The position numbers and the translations under genes are program-made. The notes under the pieces are model-generated. The model had not been told where the DNA came from and did no database searches. It saw only the letters and a list, made by a program, of their open reading frames with translations. Shown here piece after piece: positions 11,871 through 24,484 of a stretch of DNA of 64,000 nt; within the stretch, counting starts at the first letter, position 1; the number at the start of each line of letters is the position of its first letter. The DNA comes from Halictus rubicundus. Its lineage: Eukaryota > Arthropoda > Insecta > Hymenoptera > Halictidae. The stretch lies in contig NC_135164.1 in the NCBI RefSeq assembly GCF_050948215.1, forward strand, positions 7,817,116 through 7,881,115. Direction: 5' to 3'.

Positions 11871-12101
11871 TTGGAAAACGGTCTAACGGACGTATCAGAA
11901 ACCCCGCCGATTAATCCCGACTATCCTGATAACGGGAATGCAATATTCGAAACAGCAAGCTTGGTCGCAGACATATTGTCAACAAATGTTCTTGACTCTA
12001 ATTGCTATGAAATACACATTCCGGATTATAAAAGATTCGAAAAGATTCCATTTGGCCAATTAAATGAAAGAATTGATCGCTCTCCAACAGGTGTGCTCTA
12101 A
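11871..12101 (+). other. Isolated 76-codon open frame, possible exon relic
   Basis: The frame begins MENGLTDVSETPPINPDY and ends ERIDRSPTGVL before a stop. Its composition is more protein-like than nearby frames (balanced residues, few low-complexity runs), and a CACCAG acceptor-like site lies just upstream at about 11856. No partner exon or domain was found. It may be chance, a terminal exon or a degraded transposon fragment. Confidence 0.2.
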
Positions 12102-13243
12102 TTCTTGAGAAGTAATTTCGAGAGCAACTTGATACCAAGAGATTCGCGAACGACTTCAATGAACAGTGAGATTTAATAATACAGAGAAACAGGAATCGGC
12201 AGCGTCACTCTATGATTTCGAAACATAAAATTGATCGTAAAGTTTCTTCTAATCCGGTCAGTGTTTAAAAGTAAGACGCGTCTATGGCGCAATAAGTAAT
12301 CAACTTGTAAATCGGAATATCGCGAAGTCGAGGTTACAATTAACACGTTAGGAAACACGCCGAACGTTTACCGTTGCCGATCAGTTTAATTCGACGCGTT
12401 CGCTGGTACAGAATAACGCAAATGAATCGAAGATTGACGACCCTTCAAAACTCTAACGGGGTCGACGCGAAGAACGCCAGGAACACACCGGGAATGAGCT
12501 AAACCGGTGGGACGATCAAACGGATAAAAATAGCCCTCCATCGCGACGAAAATATAAATTTCTCGAAAGTGTAATCGTTTCGAAGGGACCGAGCCCCTTC
12601 GGTATAAAATTAGCGGGTGCTGATTCCAGCGCTGATTCACTGGTATTCAGGGGAGCGTTTAGAACATTAACGAGACTGTTTCTAAATACGCGATCGCGTA
12701 AAATTTATTAATAAAACCTGCCCCGGAACAGTCCTGAACTTTCAGGAACAGTAGGAAGTACGGAACCCTCCGTAAAAAATATTTTGAAATGCCTCGATTT
12801 CCCTCGAAATCCGGAAAAAAATGTGACGTAAAGCATTGCCACGCGAAGCATCGCTGTCTTCAATATTTTTTAACAAGTCCGTCTTTTTCCATGTATTTAG
12901 TGTATGCAAAAGTTTTAGTCCTTATCAATCGTTCATGCATAATCACTTATAATTAGAGTGGTTATCGACGTACATTAATAAGCAACTTCCACTGACGACG
13001 TACCTTCTATGTACAAATAGAAGAAAATCAAAGAAAGACTGAAACTTTTGCGCACACCTAATAGAAATCTGTCTGTTTTCTCCATTCACAATAATTCAAT
13101 TGCAAACCGTAGGCTAGAATGTTATGGTTGGTGAAAACCTACGATAGTTGTATTCTTGTTGAATGATAATCAGACAGCGTATGCATTTGTGACAGAAATG
13201 AGTAGATTAAATGCAACACAGTGGAAATGTTCAGTGTATTTGA
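12102..13243. other. Non-coding DNA, no gene seen
   Basis: Mixed sequence with short frames on both strands and nothing recognisable. Confidence 0.4.
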
Positions 13244-13436
13244 CCCTGAGTTTACGGCGCACTAAAAGCGACTATTTTACATTACATTATAAAAATATCA
13301 AGGACACAGCTATCCAAATAATTAGCCATTTTTGCTAACGTATACCCCAAGAAATAAATTAGTTAAATAATTCAGGATAATTTAGGATGCGTCTTTACAA
13401 CCTCAATATTCGTAAATGAAAAATATTAGAATAACG
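13244..13436 (+). mobile_element. Diverged TTAA family B element, truncated
   Basis: It matches family B from GTTTACGGAGCACTARAAGYG (here GTTTACGGCGCACTAAAAGC) through ATATACCCAAAGAAATA to AAAAATATTAGAA, but lacks the right terminal GTAAATCTAGTG and clean TTAA flanks. Confidence 0.6.
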
Positions 13437-15310
13437 TGGTCAAAAAATTGCGCTTAAAAAGACTACACTGGACTGCCATAGAAGTTGCATAATTTTTTTT
13501 TAACAATCTTTTATCGCGTTATATGGGAGTCTGCCGTGTTAAAATAATTAAGAGAAGAAGGTGATATAGCTCCCGTGTTTTGCAATGAACGCGGACAATT
13601 ATCGCAGGCTAACAATAACATCAAAGTTTCGAACAAACAGAAACCTGCTATGCCAGGACACGGTGTTGTAGATCACTGGTTCGAATTCACACAATTAAAT
13701 GAAATCTTCGTGCAGCGCAAATCTCACTCGAAGAAACAATGTCCCCTTTGTCCCATGGGAAAGCGTCCGCACACGGGAACCGGAAGCGGCAGGAAACGGC
13801 TACTTCCGCCTACCGGTAGAAACTAGTGCGCTAACGGCATGCGAGAATTTCCAAAACCGTCGAGCAAAAGTGGCGTCTCGTCTGAAAATTGGATCTTCGT
13901 CCCATCGGATAACAACGGGGAAACAGCCTCCTGCGACCGAGCGACCCACTTTCAATTTGTCGAAGCGGAGTTGGAGGTTTCCCGACAATTTTCCGGCTGC
14001 AACTGACCAAAGTAGGCTCGCGCCGCGAAGACAATGCCGAGGAACATCCGATCCGACGCGTGTTTCCCTATCGACAGTAGAGAGGGCTACTGTGATCACG
14101 ACTAATGGCATGAACACTTCCCGGGGTCGAACAATAACCACGTTGTCGATCCGAATTCGGTGTTGTTGTAAAACGTCATCTAGGATTCCAAGCGAAAATC
14201 TTGATCGTTTTATTTTTCTGTTAGCGAGGAACGGGAGACCTTCACAAACCTTCAGTTGCCGAGATACAATGAGAAACTTGACTCGTCTGATTCAAAAATC
14301 AAGTCTTTATCTAGGCCGAACAGAACTACACGATCTTAGTCAGTTCAATCCAATTACAAAACTTCTATATTTTTCATTATTTTTTCATAGGACTTTTACT
14401 AACTTATTCGTGGCATTTTTCTGATTAAAATGACACTAAACACGATAGAATTCGAACTGTATTTAGTGGTTTAATTGACGGTATGTACCTTTGGCCGAGT
14501 TGACACGCACTGTCCTACACGATGTATGTCACGACTTTACTACAGTAGCATACAGTAGCTGAAAAGTTTGGATTAACACTGTAGCTAACCAGGTGGATCA
14601 GAAATATAAAGGCGACTTTAAGAGAAGTTATTTAATAAATTGACTTAAATTTTCGATTAGCTCTTTTCGCATTTAAAAATGAATAATTGTTTCCAATTTG
14701 TTAATGGTAGATTCTTTTTGACTGATTTTCCATTTGAGACAGCAGATATGATTTCCAGGATTAGCGAGTAAACTGTGAATTTGATTCACTTATGACAAAA
14801 ATTAATGGGTGAACGTCCTATCAGTAGAAGGTTAAAGTAATAATGGAAGATGAGATTAATATTTTGTTTCTGTTGACGCAGAACATTTTTATTTTTGCTC
14901 ATGGACGACGTGGATCGTTTTTCGTATAAATTGATTTTACCTTGCATGCATGGAATATCCATTACAATTTGGTTTGGCCAAGTGCCACGTACGTGGAAAT
15001 TGAATTTCGATGTGACGCTACCTTCACCGATAAGAGCATGTTTCGAACAAATATCTTGACAAAGTTCAAAGGTTCTCGCATGAAGCACGGTAATAGCGAT
15101 CACCTATGAAACATTTTAGAGGGGCACGATTGAATAAACATTGAATACGAAGGCATTAGCCCACGTTTCCTGATATGCAACATAACTTCGTGTTTAGTTT
15201 ACGATGCGCAGCTCTGGTTCGCGAAGCAACTTGAATAAAGTGTTTGTTTTTTGTTCATTTGGAACTGGTTCGTTTCGTCCAATACAAGCAAGAATTTCTG
15301 ATGTCATCGG
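13437..15310. other. Non-coding DNA; the long frame at 13699-14424 is judged chance
   Basis: A 241-codon plus-strand frame and overlapping minus frames occur here, in a GC-richer patch (13750-14150). No domain, repeat pattern or splice logic supports coding. The remainder (14430-15310) is AT-rich. Confidence 0.4.
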
Positions 15311-15921
15311 AAACAGTAATGTATATTTACAACATTATTATCCACCACGATTTAGATTTCTGTGTATTTTTGGACAATTTTCGAAAGGTGACAAACGATA
15401 TAAAATATGGACTTTTAAAAAATATAAAGAAACATAACATTTCTGGATTGAGTAAAGCATTGTCTCTTCGTAATATTGAAAATATTCGATTTAATTAGAA
15501 TTTGATACGAAAAGAAACAGTAATATATATTTACAACATTATTATCCACCACGATTTAGATTTATGCGTATTTTTGGACAATTTTCGAAAGGTGACAAAC
15601 GATATAAAATATGTACTTTTAAAAAAATATAAAGAAACATAACATTTCTGGATTGAGTAAAGCATTGTCTCTTCGTAATATTGAAAATATTCGATTTAAT
15701 TAGAATTTGATACGAAAAGAAACATTAATATATATTTACAACATTATTATTCACCACGATTTAGATTTCTGTGTATTTTTGGACAATTTTCGAAAGGTGA
15801 CAAACGATATAAAATATGTACTTTTAAAAAATATAAAGAAACATAACATTTCTGGATTGAGTAAAGCATTGTCTCTTCGTAATATTGAAAATATTCGATT
15901 TAATTAGAATTCGATACGAAA
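15311..15921 (+). repeat. About 204-bp tandem repeat, three units, carrying a short frame
   Basis: Units start with AAACAGTAATGTATATTTAC or close variants at 15311, 15515 and 15720. Each contains a frame reading IYNIIIHHDLDFCVFLDNF, FRKVTNDIKY and SLRNIENIRFN. The middle unit has one extra A in an A run (spacing 205), which breaks this frame; units one and three keep it. It is 68 codons long if 204 bp. The frame resembles no protein I recognise. Confidence 0.85.
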
Positions 15922-18900
15922 AATTGCTGAAATGGTTTGACTTGGAAGAAAAAATTAATGTTGTCGCTAAAAATGCTGTTTAAATCGTTTCACTACAAGT
16001 GCAATTATTAAATTCGACAATATCGAACTGTTACGAAGTTCACCCATTAATTTTGTTAAATTCAGTCAAATCCGTTTCTGTTTCCCGACAGTATGAAATT
16101 AATTAATTCTTTCTAATATTTCGACGCAAACATGTCTCGCCCGGCTAAATGTACGATCCGTTCGTTTTCAATCAAGATGGAGGATATCAAGACACGTATC
16201 GACGGACAGGCGTTGGGGCATGCTGAACTTGAGGCTGTCAGCGTGACAGACGAATTTCCAGGTGGTATTTAGCCGCAGCGCGAAACGAATCTGCCACGGC
16301 GATAGCAAAACCGCTCTCGAGAAAACTTAATAAACGTCGCGACCGCCTAACAGGAAGCGGACGAGATAGCCGATGAATAATTAGAACGAGACGCAAGTGG
16401 AGCGGGACTGGAATCACCGGCGGATGAATTTTGCAAAATTCACCGTTCCAACTGTCAATAAAGTCTGCGACTGTTTGACTTCGCGTCCCGCTCGCGATGA
16501 ATAGTTTATAACCGCGAGAACGGCTCCGATACTTCGGGCTAAATGTATTTTGCTCCGGCAGCCGGACTGCTTTTAACGCGCGTCTTTCGAAAAGATCGGA
16601 AAATCGAAATCCGATCTGCCAGATTTTCCAATGAACGCTTAATCGCTTTCGGTTAATTAGAGTGGCGAGGCGTCTGATGGGCCCGGCGCGTTTAATATTG
16701 CGCGCAAGAAGATTCAAGCGTGAAATATAGTCTGTCTTTTCTTGTCACAGTAATTTTCATAGCGATTCAATACGGCAGATTTTGATATTTAATAAAGTTA
16801 CAAGCAAGCTTGATGACTTGATGACTTCTCTGCAAATTTTAGAATTCCGAATGAAATGACGAATTTTGAATTTCTTGAATCGCAAAATTCCGATGATATA
16901 CTTGAAGCAACATTCGCTGGAGCGACAATTTCGAATCGAAGTTAATTATCGGGTTAATGGATTTTAAGTTTGAGCCACATATCTGACAGACGTTGATCGA
17001 TGATATTGATGATATATACGTACGTTGCGTGATAACAAGTTTGGTGTTTGTGCGCTAATAATGTGTGAACAGTTTTAGAGTGTCAACAGATGATGAACCG
17101 TGATGACCCAATTTCGAAGAAATTATGTGTTATGAATTATTAGTGAGCCCTATTATACCGTGTTATTACGAACCATTCGACTAAAAGGAAAAATGGAGAA
17201 AGTTTATACATAACGACGTTATAAAGTATCGATAATTCTACAAAGAAGCGAAGAAAATTGATAATCGCCATTAGATTGATTGATGACATTTTCGTAATTA
17301 TGCTAGGTAACATATCACGATTGAGCAGTAGAAAATGATTAATGGCTGCGTCAATGAGAAATCCTATTCAAAGTAGTTACGAGATTCTACCGAGTCCGCG
17401 TAAAAGCTGGAAGAATTAAAAATTGTTTCTTAATGAATAAATCCATTGATTGACTGGGTCCGCAATGAACCTATAAATATGTAGGTCGTCGCGTCATCGG
17501 CGAACACATACGTGTCGCATAGCTTTCTTAATGATATCCTTCTGTGTTAGTAGTATCTGATTAGGCATATACGAAACAGTGACTTTCAACTATGAACGAT
17601 TTTCCAATGGCGCACATATGTACAATGAATACGGAAAGAAATTAATTCGACGTACAATATTTTCTACGTTAAAAAGGGTGCTTAATCACTCGGTGCTGAT
17701 TACCTGAATTACTTCTGTCATGGACGCCTGATTGATGCAAGATGTCTATACATAGACTTAGAATAATTCAATAAGTGGAAAGAAATTCATGGAAATTTTG
17801 CATGATCAAACAAACAGAATAATTTAGAAAATAATAATAAGAGATTAAAAATATTAAACTACGCTAAACCCTGCAACAAGAATTTACGAGGGAACGCATT
17901 ATGAATGATGAGCTTTCGATATTAATGCGTGAGAACTATGATTCGATTACGAATATTTTCAAAAATATTACAAATGGAGGTTCTGAATTCTAATTTGCGA
18001 AAATTTGGCATGGATTTTCTTCAGAAATAGGTGTGCCCTTTGAAGAAACTTCACAGCTACTCTTTACCAAATTGATATTAAAGAAACCTAGATACGAACA
18101 ATTAATGAAAATCGCTTCAGAGACCCAAATGCTTATCAGGAATAATCGAAAGTAATACGATCTTAATATACTTCTCGAGTGAAGCTAAATCCAGCGTAAA
18201 CGTCCCCGAAAGCGTCGTTCGAAAGAAATTGGCGCGCAAAATCAAGCACAGAACGTTCACTCGCACCTCCATACTGCCACCATTACCACACGAAGAGTAA
18301 AAAATCGTTTCTTCGCAACCAGAAAAAGGGGCACGGTATCTAACTCAATAAATTATACTCAATTACGTGAATCACGAGTTCGAGCAGTTCCAGGACCACA
18401 GGAGATAAAAGGAAACGTCTAGACCGCAGATTTCTATGTAAATTTATGCAAATTCGCGTCCCGGTAGACGGTCAAAAAATGGAGCTTTATCCGGTCAGAA
18501 TGAAACCGAACATCCACTTGAACAGAAAACGATTGAATTTAATCCTGATTTGTGTAATTGTACGTAATTACAGATAAATCGGTATAGATCTCATAAACGT
18601 TCGAAAACAGTTCGCTTCGAAACCATCGATTTCCAAGGGTGCAGATCACACGTATAATAATAAGCACCGCTATAAAACTCCACAAACTCGTAACTCCTTC
18701 CCGTATCGCACAGACGAGTATCTTCGTTAACAAGTCCCATGATTATCAAACACGAATCAAGAGAATGAAAACAGACTGGGTCACATTAGCGACGCAATTA
18801 CCAGCTCGATCGGAACAATCGCCGTAGCTGCGACAAAAGCCACCGAACGAGCCCGATTTCTCGCATAGCGTGACGAATTAAATGTCGCTCGAACGATCGA

Positions 18901-19050
18901 CGAGCAGCGCGAATTCAAAGGCGTTGCTCCCACGAGTCGGTTAGTATCCAGGAAACAATAGTGAGTTTGACTTGCGATTGAACGCACTCGCTGCGTACCC
19001 TTTTGTCGATCAATTATCCTCGGCGATGGTTGCCGCGTCGAAGGAACGAG
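15922..19050. other. Non-coding DNA, no gene seen
   Basis: The minus frame at 16238-16717 (159 codons) has no domain or splice context. The rest is AT-rich, with many ATTA and TGAT words. Confidence 0.4.
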
Positions 19051-19430
19051 CACTGAAACGATTCAGATGTGCCTAACGTGAACACGATCGGGTCCCGATC
19101 GACGATCGCGCACACGAGCACGCGGACGAGAGAAGAGAAGACCGAGGACTTCCGGTTTCGATCGGTTCGCGCGACGAACGCGGCGAGGGTTGCTCGCAAG
19201 GGCCCGTTTGCCGCGGGACCGTTCGCATCAAGGGTTTCGCAGGCTTCGAGGACCTAAGACGCGGCGCGTCGCGTCGTCGCGAGTCGCGTGGACGCCGCTT
19301 GGTGAACTGCGGCCAGCGCCGCGGTGCCCGTGATAGCGACGACTGGCACCGTGTTCCATTGGCCGACGAGACGAAAGCCACCGTCGCCGCCGCCGTCACC
19401 GCCGCAGCGCAAGCGTCTCTCCGACTTTTT
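19051..19430. promoter_or_regulatory. CpG-rich island, possible promoter or 5' exon
   Basis: This patch is far richer in G, C and CpG than the surrounding kilobases and has ACGATCG/CGATCGCG words and a CCGTCGCCGCCGCC run. Such islands in insects often cover a first exon, but no initiator, TATA box or donor stands out. The open frames in it are chance consequences of high GC. Confidence 0.25.
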
Positions 19431-19569
19431 TACCCCAACGAACCGATCAAATCACCTGCTCGATACGCGCTCACCTTCGCAACCCGACGATCCACGATTT
19501 CGATCCCACTGCAACGATCTTCCGCGCGACACGCGACTAGCGAAATCTGATCGCTTCCACCATTATTAA

Positions 19570-19718
19570 CCCTTAACGCTCGAATGGCGACTGTAAGCCG
19601 CCACTAAACATTGCTGTATCGTTGTTCAAAATATTTTCTACATTGTTACATTTGTTCGTATTTAATCAATTTCGAAAGATTTCCGAACTCTACGAGTAAA
19701 TTGCACCATTCTCGTATG
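19570..19718 (+). mobile_element. Diverged, truncated TTAA family A element
   Basis: Directly after TTAA (19566-19569) it reads CCCTTAACGCTCGAATGGCG, then GCCGCCACTAAACATTG. This parallels the CCCTTTGCACTCGAGTGGTG end of family A. Its right side is cut by the next element. Confidence 0.5.
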
Positions 19719-19720
19719 TA

Positions 19721-20025
19721 CAGGGTGTATAAGAATTATATGTCACGACCATCGTAGCGTGATTCTACAACTGCGGATCGGTGGGGATCTGTGACAAAAA
19801 TTGCACCGCAAAATTCATTCTGACCTCGAAACTTAAGGTCAAAGTATCGAAAAATTTGAGTGATGAGTACTGTACGATGTAATAAAAGAAAATTTGTCGG
19901 CACATTGACCTTGATTTCCAAGGTCAACGTGAATTTTGCGGTGCATTTTTTAAACAGATTTCCACCGATCCAGAGGTGTAGAATCACGCTATGGTGGTCG
20001 TGACATATAATTTCTATACACCCTG
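19721..20025. mobile_element. TA-flanked foldback element (CAGGGTGTATA ends)
   Basis: The two arms are inverted copies of about 100 bp: CAGGGTGTATARRAATTATA, then TGTCACGACC, AGCGTGATTCTACA, GGATCGGTGG and GCACCGCAAAATTCA. TA lies on both sides (19719-19720 and 20026-20027). No transposase frame. A single-copy transcript would form a long hairpin. Confidence 0.85.
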
Positions 20026-20043
20026 TACAGTATGGAAAAATAT

Positions 20044-20140
20044 ACAGGGTGGTCCACGCAATTGTTTCAAGTAATAACTCCGTTATTATTGCATTTACGA
20101 GAAAATGATAAAGGAGAAAGATAAATGGTTCGAAGAGCAC
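20044..20140 (+). mobile_element. Fragment of CAGGGTGGTC element
   Basis: It starts TACAGGGTGGTCCACGCAATT and continues TTGTTTC, TAACTCCGTTA. The reverse complement of a related end (CAGGGTGGTCAGTTGTTTC, TAACTCCGTTACCA) is at about 56860-56937. The right end is missing. Confidence 0.5.
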
Positions 20141-20216
20141 TATGCATGCATATTCTTTTGTTGCACAGATCGATTCTTCCGTTCATGCTACGTAAAAAAT
20201 GATTAGGGTACCATGG

Positions 20217-20252
20217 CAAAAAATCATTTCGACGGGTCCCGTAAACCTAGTG
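20217..20252 (+). mobile_element. Right-end fragment of TTAA family B
   Basis: ATCATTTCGACGGGTCCCGT followed by AAACCTAGTG ends at TTAA 20253-20256. It matches the right terminus of the complete family B element at 53801-54018. Confidence 0.65.
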
Positions 20253-20256
20253 TTAA

Positions 20257-23200
20257 GGGGGAGTAAATGGCCCGTTTTTCAAGAATTTTTTTTTTTTGAA
20301 AATATAACGCGTAGATTAATTCAAAATTTGAGGTATCATTTATCAACCTTATAACGTGGACAGAAATATTATTTACAAATTTTAATCGTTAGTATCAACG
20401 GTGCGATGGCGACTCGAAAAAGGCATCCTTGAAACGCGCCGCGCGGTGCACAAAAATGATCTCAAACAACAAAAAAAATCGAAATGGAATCGTTAGTTTA
20501 TGCAAATTCGCACACGACAATCCTCTCTTATTAAAATTTGCAAAATTGTAAAAATGGCGTAGTTTTGAGAAAAAGACGAACTTTCTGCTATGATTTTCCG
20601 TCTAATTATGGGACCGAGTCAAATTATTCAAATTATGAGTTACTCTCTAAAATACATCTTTTACGCAAGTATTTGCTCGACTATGTCTTACAGTGTTCGA
20701 GAAAAGCATTCCCAAAAATCACTTTGGGTACGCTACATGATTGAGAATGAACCTTTTAGGAAATTGTTTTAACGCATTAATTCCGAAAATGTTTCATTAA
20801 TATGGAAAGTTATCGTCTAGGGCAATGTTACTCGTAAGTAACAGAGTTTCGTTGAAATATTGATGGTCCTTGCAGATAACCTCCGCTGTACTGGTTTCTA
20901 TTGCGCGTCTTCCATTATTTGAATGAAATGGCGGCCATCTCGGGTTTCGATGAACGCGAATCGTTGAATGGGTTTTCCTTTTGGCACACAGTAACACAAT
21001 TTCGTTGTTGTTTCGTTGGAGATTTATAATGCAGGAAGGACAGGGGAGAATTTCCCGATTCCGAAGTTAGCGTAGCGTGAAACAGGAGTCTTTTTTGGTC
21101 TACTTTTGTCAATCGTCCGAGCACATGGTAAAGAACATGTACGCTGACCCGTAATGGATTACTTTCCTCCATTTTAGATCGATTATTACATCGATTTCTA
21201 ACAACATAATATTTCACCAAGAAACTCACCGTTTGCTTGTAGCGATACCAAATTATAGACTAAATACTAAATCTTGTAAACTTAAAAAGAAAATTAAGTT
21301 AATTTACAAGAGGTGGTCAAACAAATATTTTACTAACGTTTTGTTTTTCATTCGATCCTAAAAAATATTAGCACAGAAGATCTTGATATAGTTTCACCCA
21401 TTTTCATTTTACACTTTGATCTGACGAATTTAATTCATAATCTTACGCTTCAAACAAATACATCGAATTGAACCACAATTGCAGGGAGATAACAGACTAC
21501 AGTATTTTCATCCGAGTAATTATTGAAATATTTTTGAAACGTAAGCGATTCATAGTCGATGTGTTACATTGCCTACCCGTAATATTAAAAGTATACAGGA
21601 AACACACCGTTCCGATTTAGGTTGCGCATGCGGCTGCGGATGTGGTTGCAGAAGAGAGGCAAAAATAATATGGACCGCATTAGCCTTTTTGCCTAATTAA
21701 GTTCTCGCGTTTGCGGACTTTTTAGTAGTCATAACCCGTTATGAATGCAAGTCCTATTTATAAATATATCCTAATGTAACTGAAATATTAAGAACAGTGT
21801 AATGTTGGAAGACTTTTCCAGAATTCCTGTTACGTTCGCATAGTTTCCATACTTTTCGCATTTTCTTTTCCGGAGGTAAATTACGAACTATGGCAATTAG
21901 AAGTAATTCGTTTTCTAAACGATTGTATCACGCACTATCTTCCATCTTGTACGTGTTAACCTTTATTTCACCTTCGGATAATTATCGAGCGTAACTTTGA
22001 AATAATGCAAAATGGCTGTCTCGAACTTTTCCGGTACGCTTTTAAAAAGAAACGCGTTTCAAAAATGATTAATCTTGAACTTTCCGTGTCATAAAGTTAC
22101 TCTTTTTTTCCCCCCGTGTATGCATGTTTTAATGAACATATACGGTAAAAGTATAAATCACTGATTGATTAATAGTCCACGTACGCGGGAACTGAATTCA
22201 TTAGCATGCGAATACACCTTGTAGATACACGGTTTCGAGAGACCGTGTACTAACAGTGGTTTATTGAAGTAGACTTGACCCACTTTTCATTCGAATTTCT
22301 ACATACAACAATCCTCGAGGTTTATAAACGTACTTCTAATTAATTTCGTGTCCGAGCAGAACGCAATAAATACCGACGGAGCTTTTTACCCAAAATCAAC
22401 GCGCCGCAATTAACGTAGCGATTTCTACACCCAATTTCCACTAATTCCGAGAGTTTTCCTTCGCGAAGAGACTTCCTTTCTCTTTTGTGGGAAAATGAAA
22501 TATGCTTCGGACGTCTTAGAACAAAGAAACGAAGACGTGAAATATGGTGGACTTCCGAGGGGGAGGACTCGTGAGGTATTATGCGATACGGAAGATGACA
22601 AATGCACTATACCGATGTAATTTTGCAACGATAAATCTTCTTTCGTTTAAGGAAGTGACTCGCTGAATACAGACGTGATAAATATACACGTGTTTTCTCG
22701 CTATTAGTAATAACTAAACCAGCGAAAAACCATGCTAATCGTCAGCAATCGCAGCCTACATATGTTAGTTAATTTCAAAATCAGTTATTATATACCCTAA
22801 CCTAACCTGAGATACTTATTCATCATCTCCGATATAACTTTGATAAACCATGATATTAATATTGATTATTACGGAAAAATTGAAAGAAAAATTATTCAAT
22901 GTTTTTTAATTATTGTCGATAAAACTTCAACTATGTCAACACTCTTGCGGGACGAGATAAGTTTTGATATGAGACGAATATGACAATTTTTGAGATTGGT
23001 AACCCAATAGGGACATAATCATTTTTAATAAGAATACCAATATTTAATCGAGTCGACTTTTGGACGGTCCTTTGACACAATAAAATCAAAGATGGCCAAC
23101 AAGTAGATTGCAATATTGACCCTGTTGAAAATGGACATTGTGAGTATTGGAATTAGGTATAATAGATATATCTGATGCTCTCTCGAAGTTGTAAATATTT

Positions 23201-24430
23201 TGCAGAGTTTGTACGTTCACTGTTCAGTGAACATCTATTTACATAACGTGAAATGTTCACTCGATTGATCGGAGATTGGTTACGGAAATTACGAGACGCC
23301 CGTTGACTCGAGGCGTTCGAACTTCGTGTACTTCGAGCGTACTTCGCGGTATCGATTTTTAATTACTATGAACGAAGAGCTGACAGAAACTTCGATAATT
23401 CTGTTTGTAGCGTGCAAGAGTTGCTTTATCGCAAACCCTGCCTCTCAACAAATGGTGAAACGAAGAGACATTTTCAAACAGCTTTCTCCAAACGCATCTT
23501 TGTTCGCATTATAAATAGAAATCAAGACAATGTTCACTGTACACCGTTATCTTTTTCTTATGCATACAAACATGGAAAGTGGAAACTCTGTTCTCAGCGT
23601 ATCCAATGCATTCTTATTACAAATTCAAATTCTGTTTCCTCTGCGAGTCAGTTCGCAAAATGTACGGTTAAACTTTACATCAGGAAACCTGAAATTTTTT
23701 ACCTTTTTTTACGCAATCCTGTAGATTTTGGCAAGAAAATGCGGAAAATCCACGTTTCAATGTTAGGAATTCACGTGTACAACAGTTACGCGTGTTTAAA
23801 CTTTTATAGCGTTTTCGAGTTTTGCTTCAAACGGATACAAAATTCAAAGTCAACGTTTCTGGTCTTTCATACGAAAAAATTGAAGATGGAATCGAAAAAA
23901 ATCCTTACCGTTATGTCGGAAGTCTTCAACAGTGTTGAAAATATTAAAATCTGACCAATTAAAATTCTGACCTTAAAAATTTGACCAATATCCCGTTTAT
24001 CAATGAAGGAAAAATAAAATTTTGATACACCCAGTGTTCTCCACTTTTTAAGAACATCCATCCGGTTCGAAATTTCCAATTCAATTGACAGATTATTTCG
24101 AAAATACACGTTCAGTCGTACAAGTGAAATTCACTATTTCATGGCAACTCTTTTGAACGATCTGCTCACTTTCATTTCCATAGAAGAAGACTTTCATGCT
24201 AATTATTTCGCGTGTACATTTAACTCTTCGTTTGTGCGACAAGACTTCGTTATGGCGGTTTAAACATTTACATACCGCATTTTTACCATTAACGGTTCGA
24301 GTAGTCATACTCTTAACTTAATTACTTAGCTTAACCACTCTTATTTTCAATCGAGGACGGCGGACCGAAGTCAAAGGGAAACCACTCAGTCGGATCAAAG
24401 ATTAAAGCGCAACGAGAGACGAAGAAAGAG

Positions 24431-24434
<4 letters not shown>
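20257..24434. other. Non-coding DNA, no gene seen
   Basis: AT-rich. The 180-codon frame at 23412-23954 has no domain, and part of it (about 23695-23800) resembles 48695-48810, suggesting an old interspersed repeat. A short CCTAACCTAACC at about 22796 is too small to be telomeric. Confidence 0.4.

Positions 24435-24435
<1 letters not shown>

Positions 24436-24481
<46 letters not shown>
24436..24481 (+). repeat. (GA)n microsatellite
   Basis: About 23 uninterrupted AG/GA dinucleotides. Confidence 0.97.

Positions 24482-24484
<3 letters not shown>

Noticed and set aside
13699..14424. 241-codon plus-strand open frame
   Set aside because: The residue mix is rich in Arg/Ser/Thr without domains, minus-strand frames overlap it equally well, and no splice partner exists. 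It lies in a GC-richer patch where stops are rarer.
16238..16717. 159-codon minus-strand open frame
   Set aside because: No recognisable domain or splice context, and Arg/Leu-rich as expected for chance frames in GC-richer DNA.
22794..22810. CCTAACCTAACC as insect telomeric repeat
   Set aside because: Only about two units; far too short for a telomeric array.
23412..23954. 180-codon plus-strand open frame
   Set aside because: No domain, and part resembles an interspersed repeat at 48695-48810 that is not open there.
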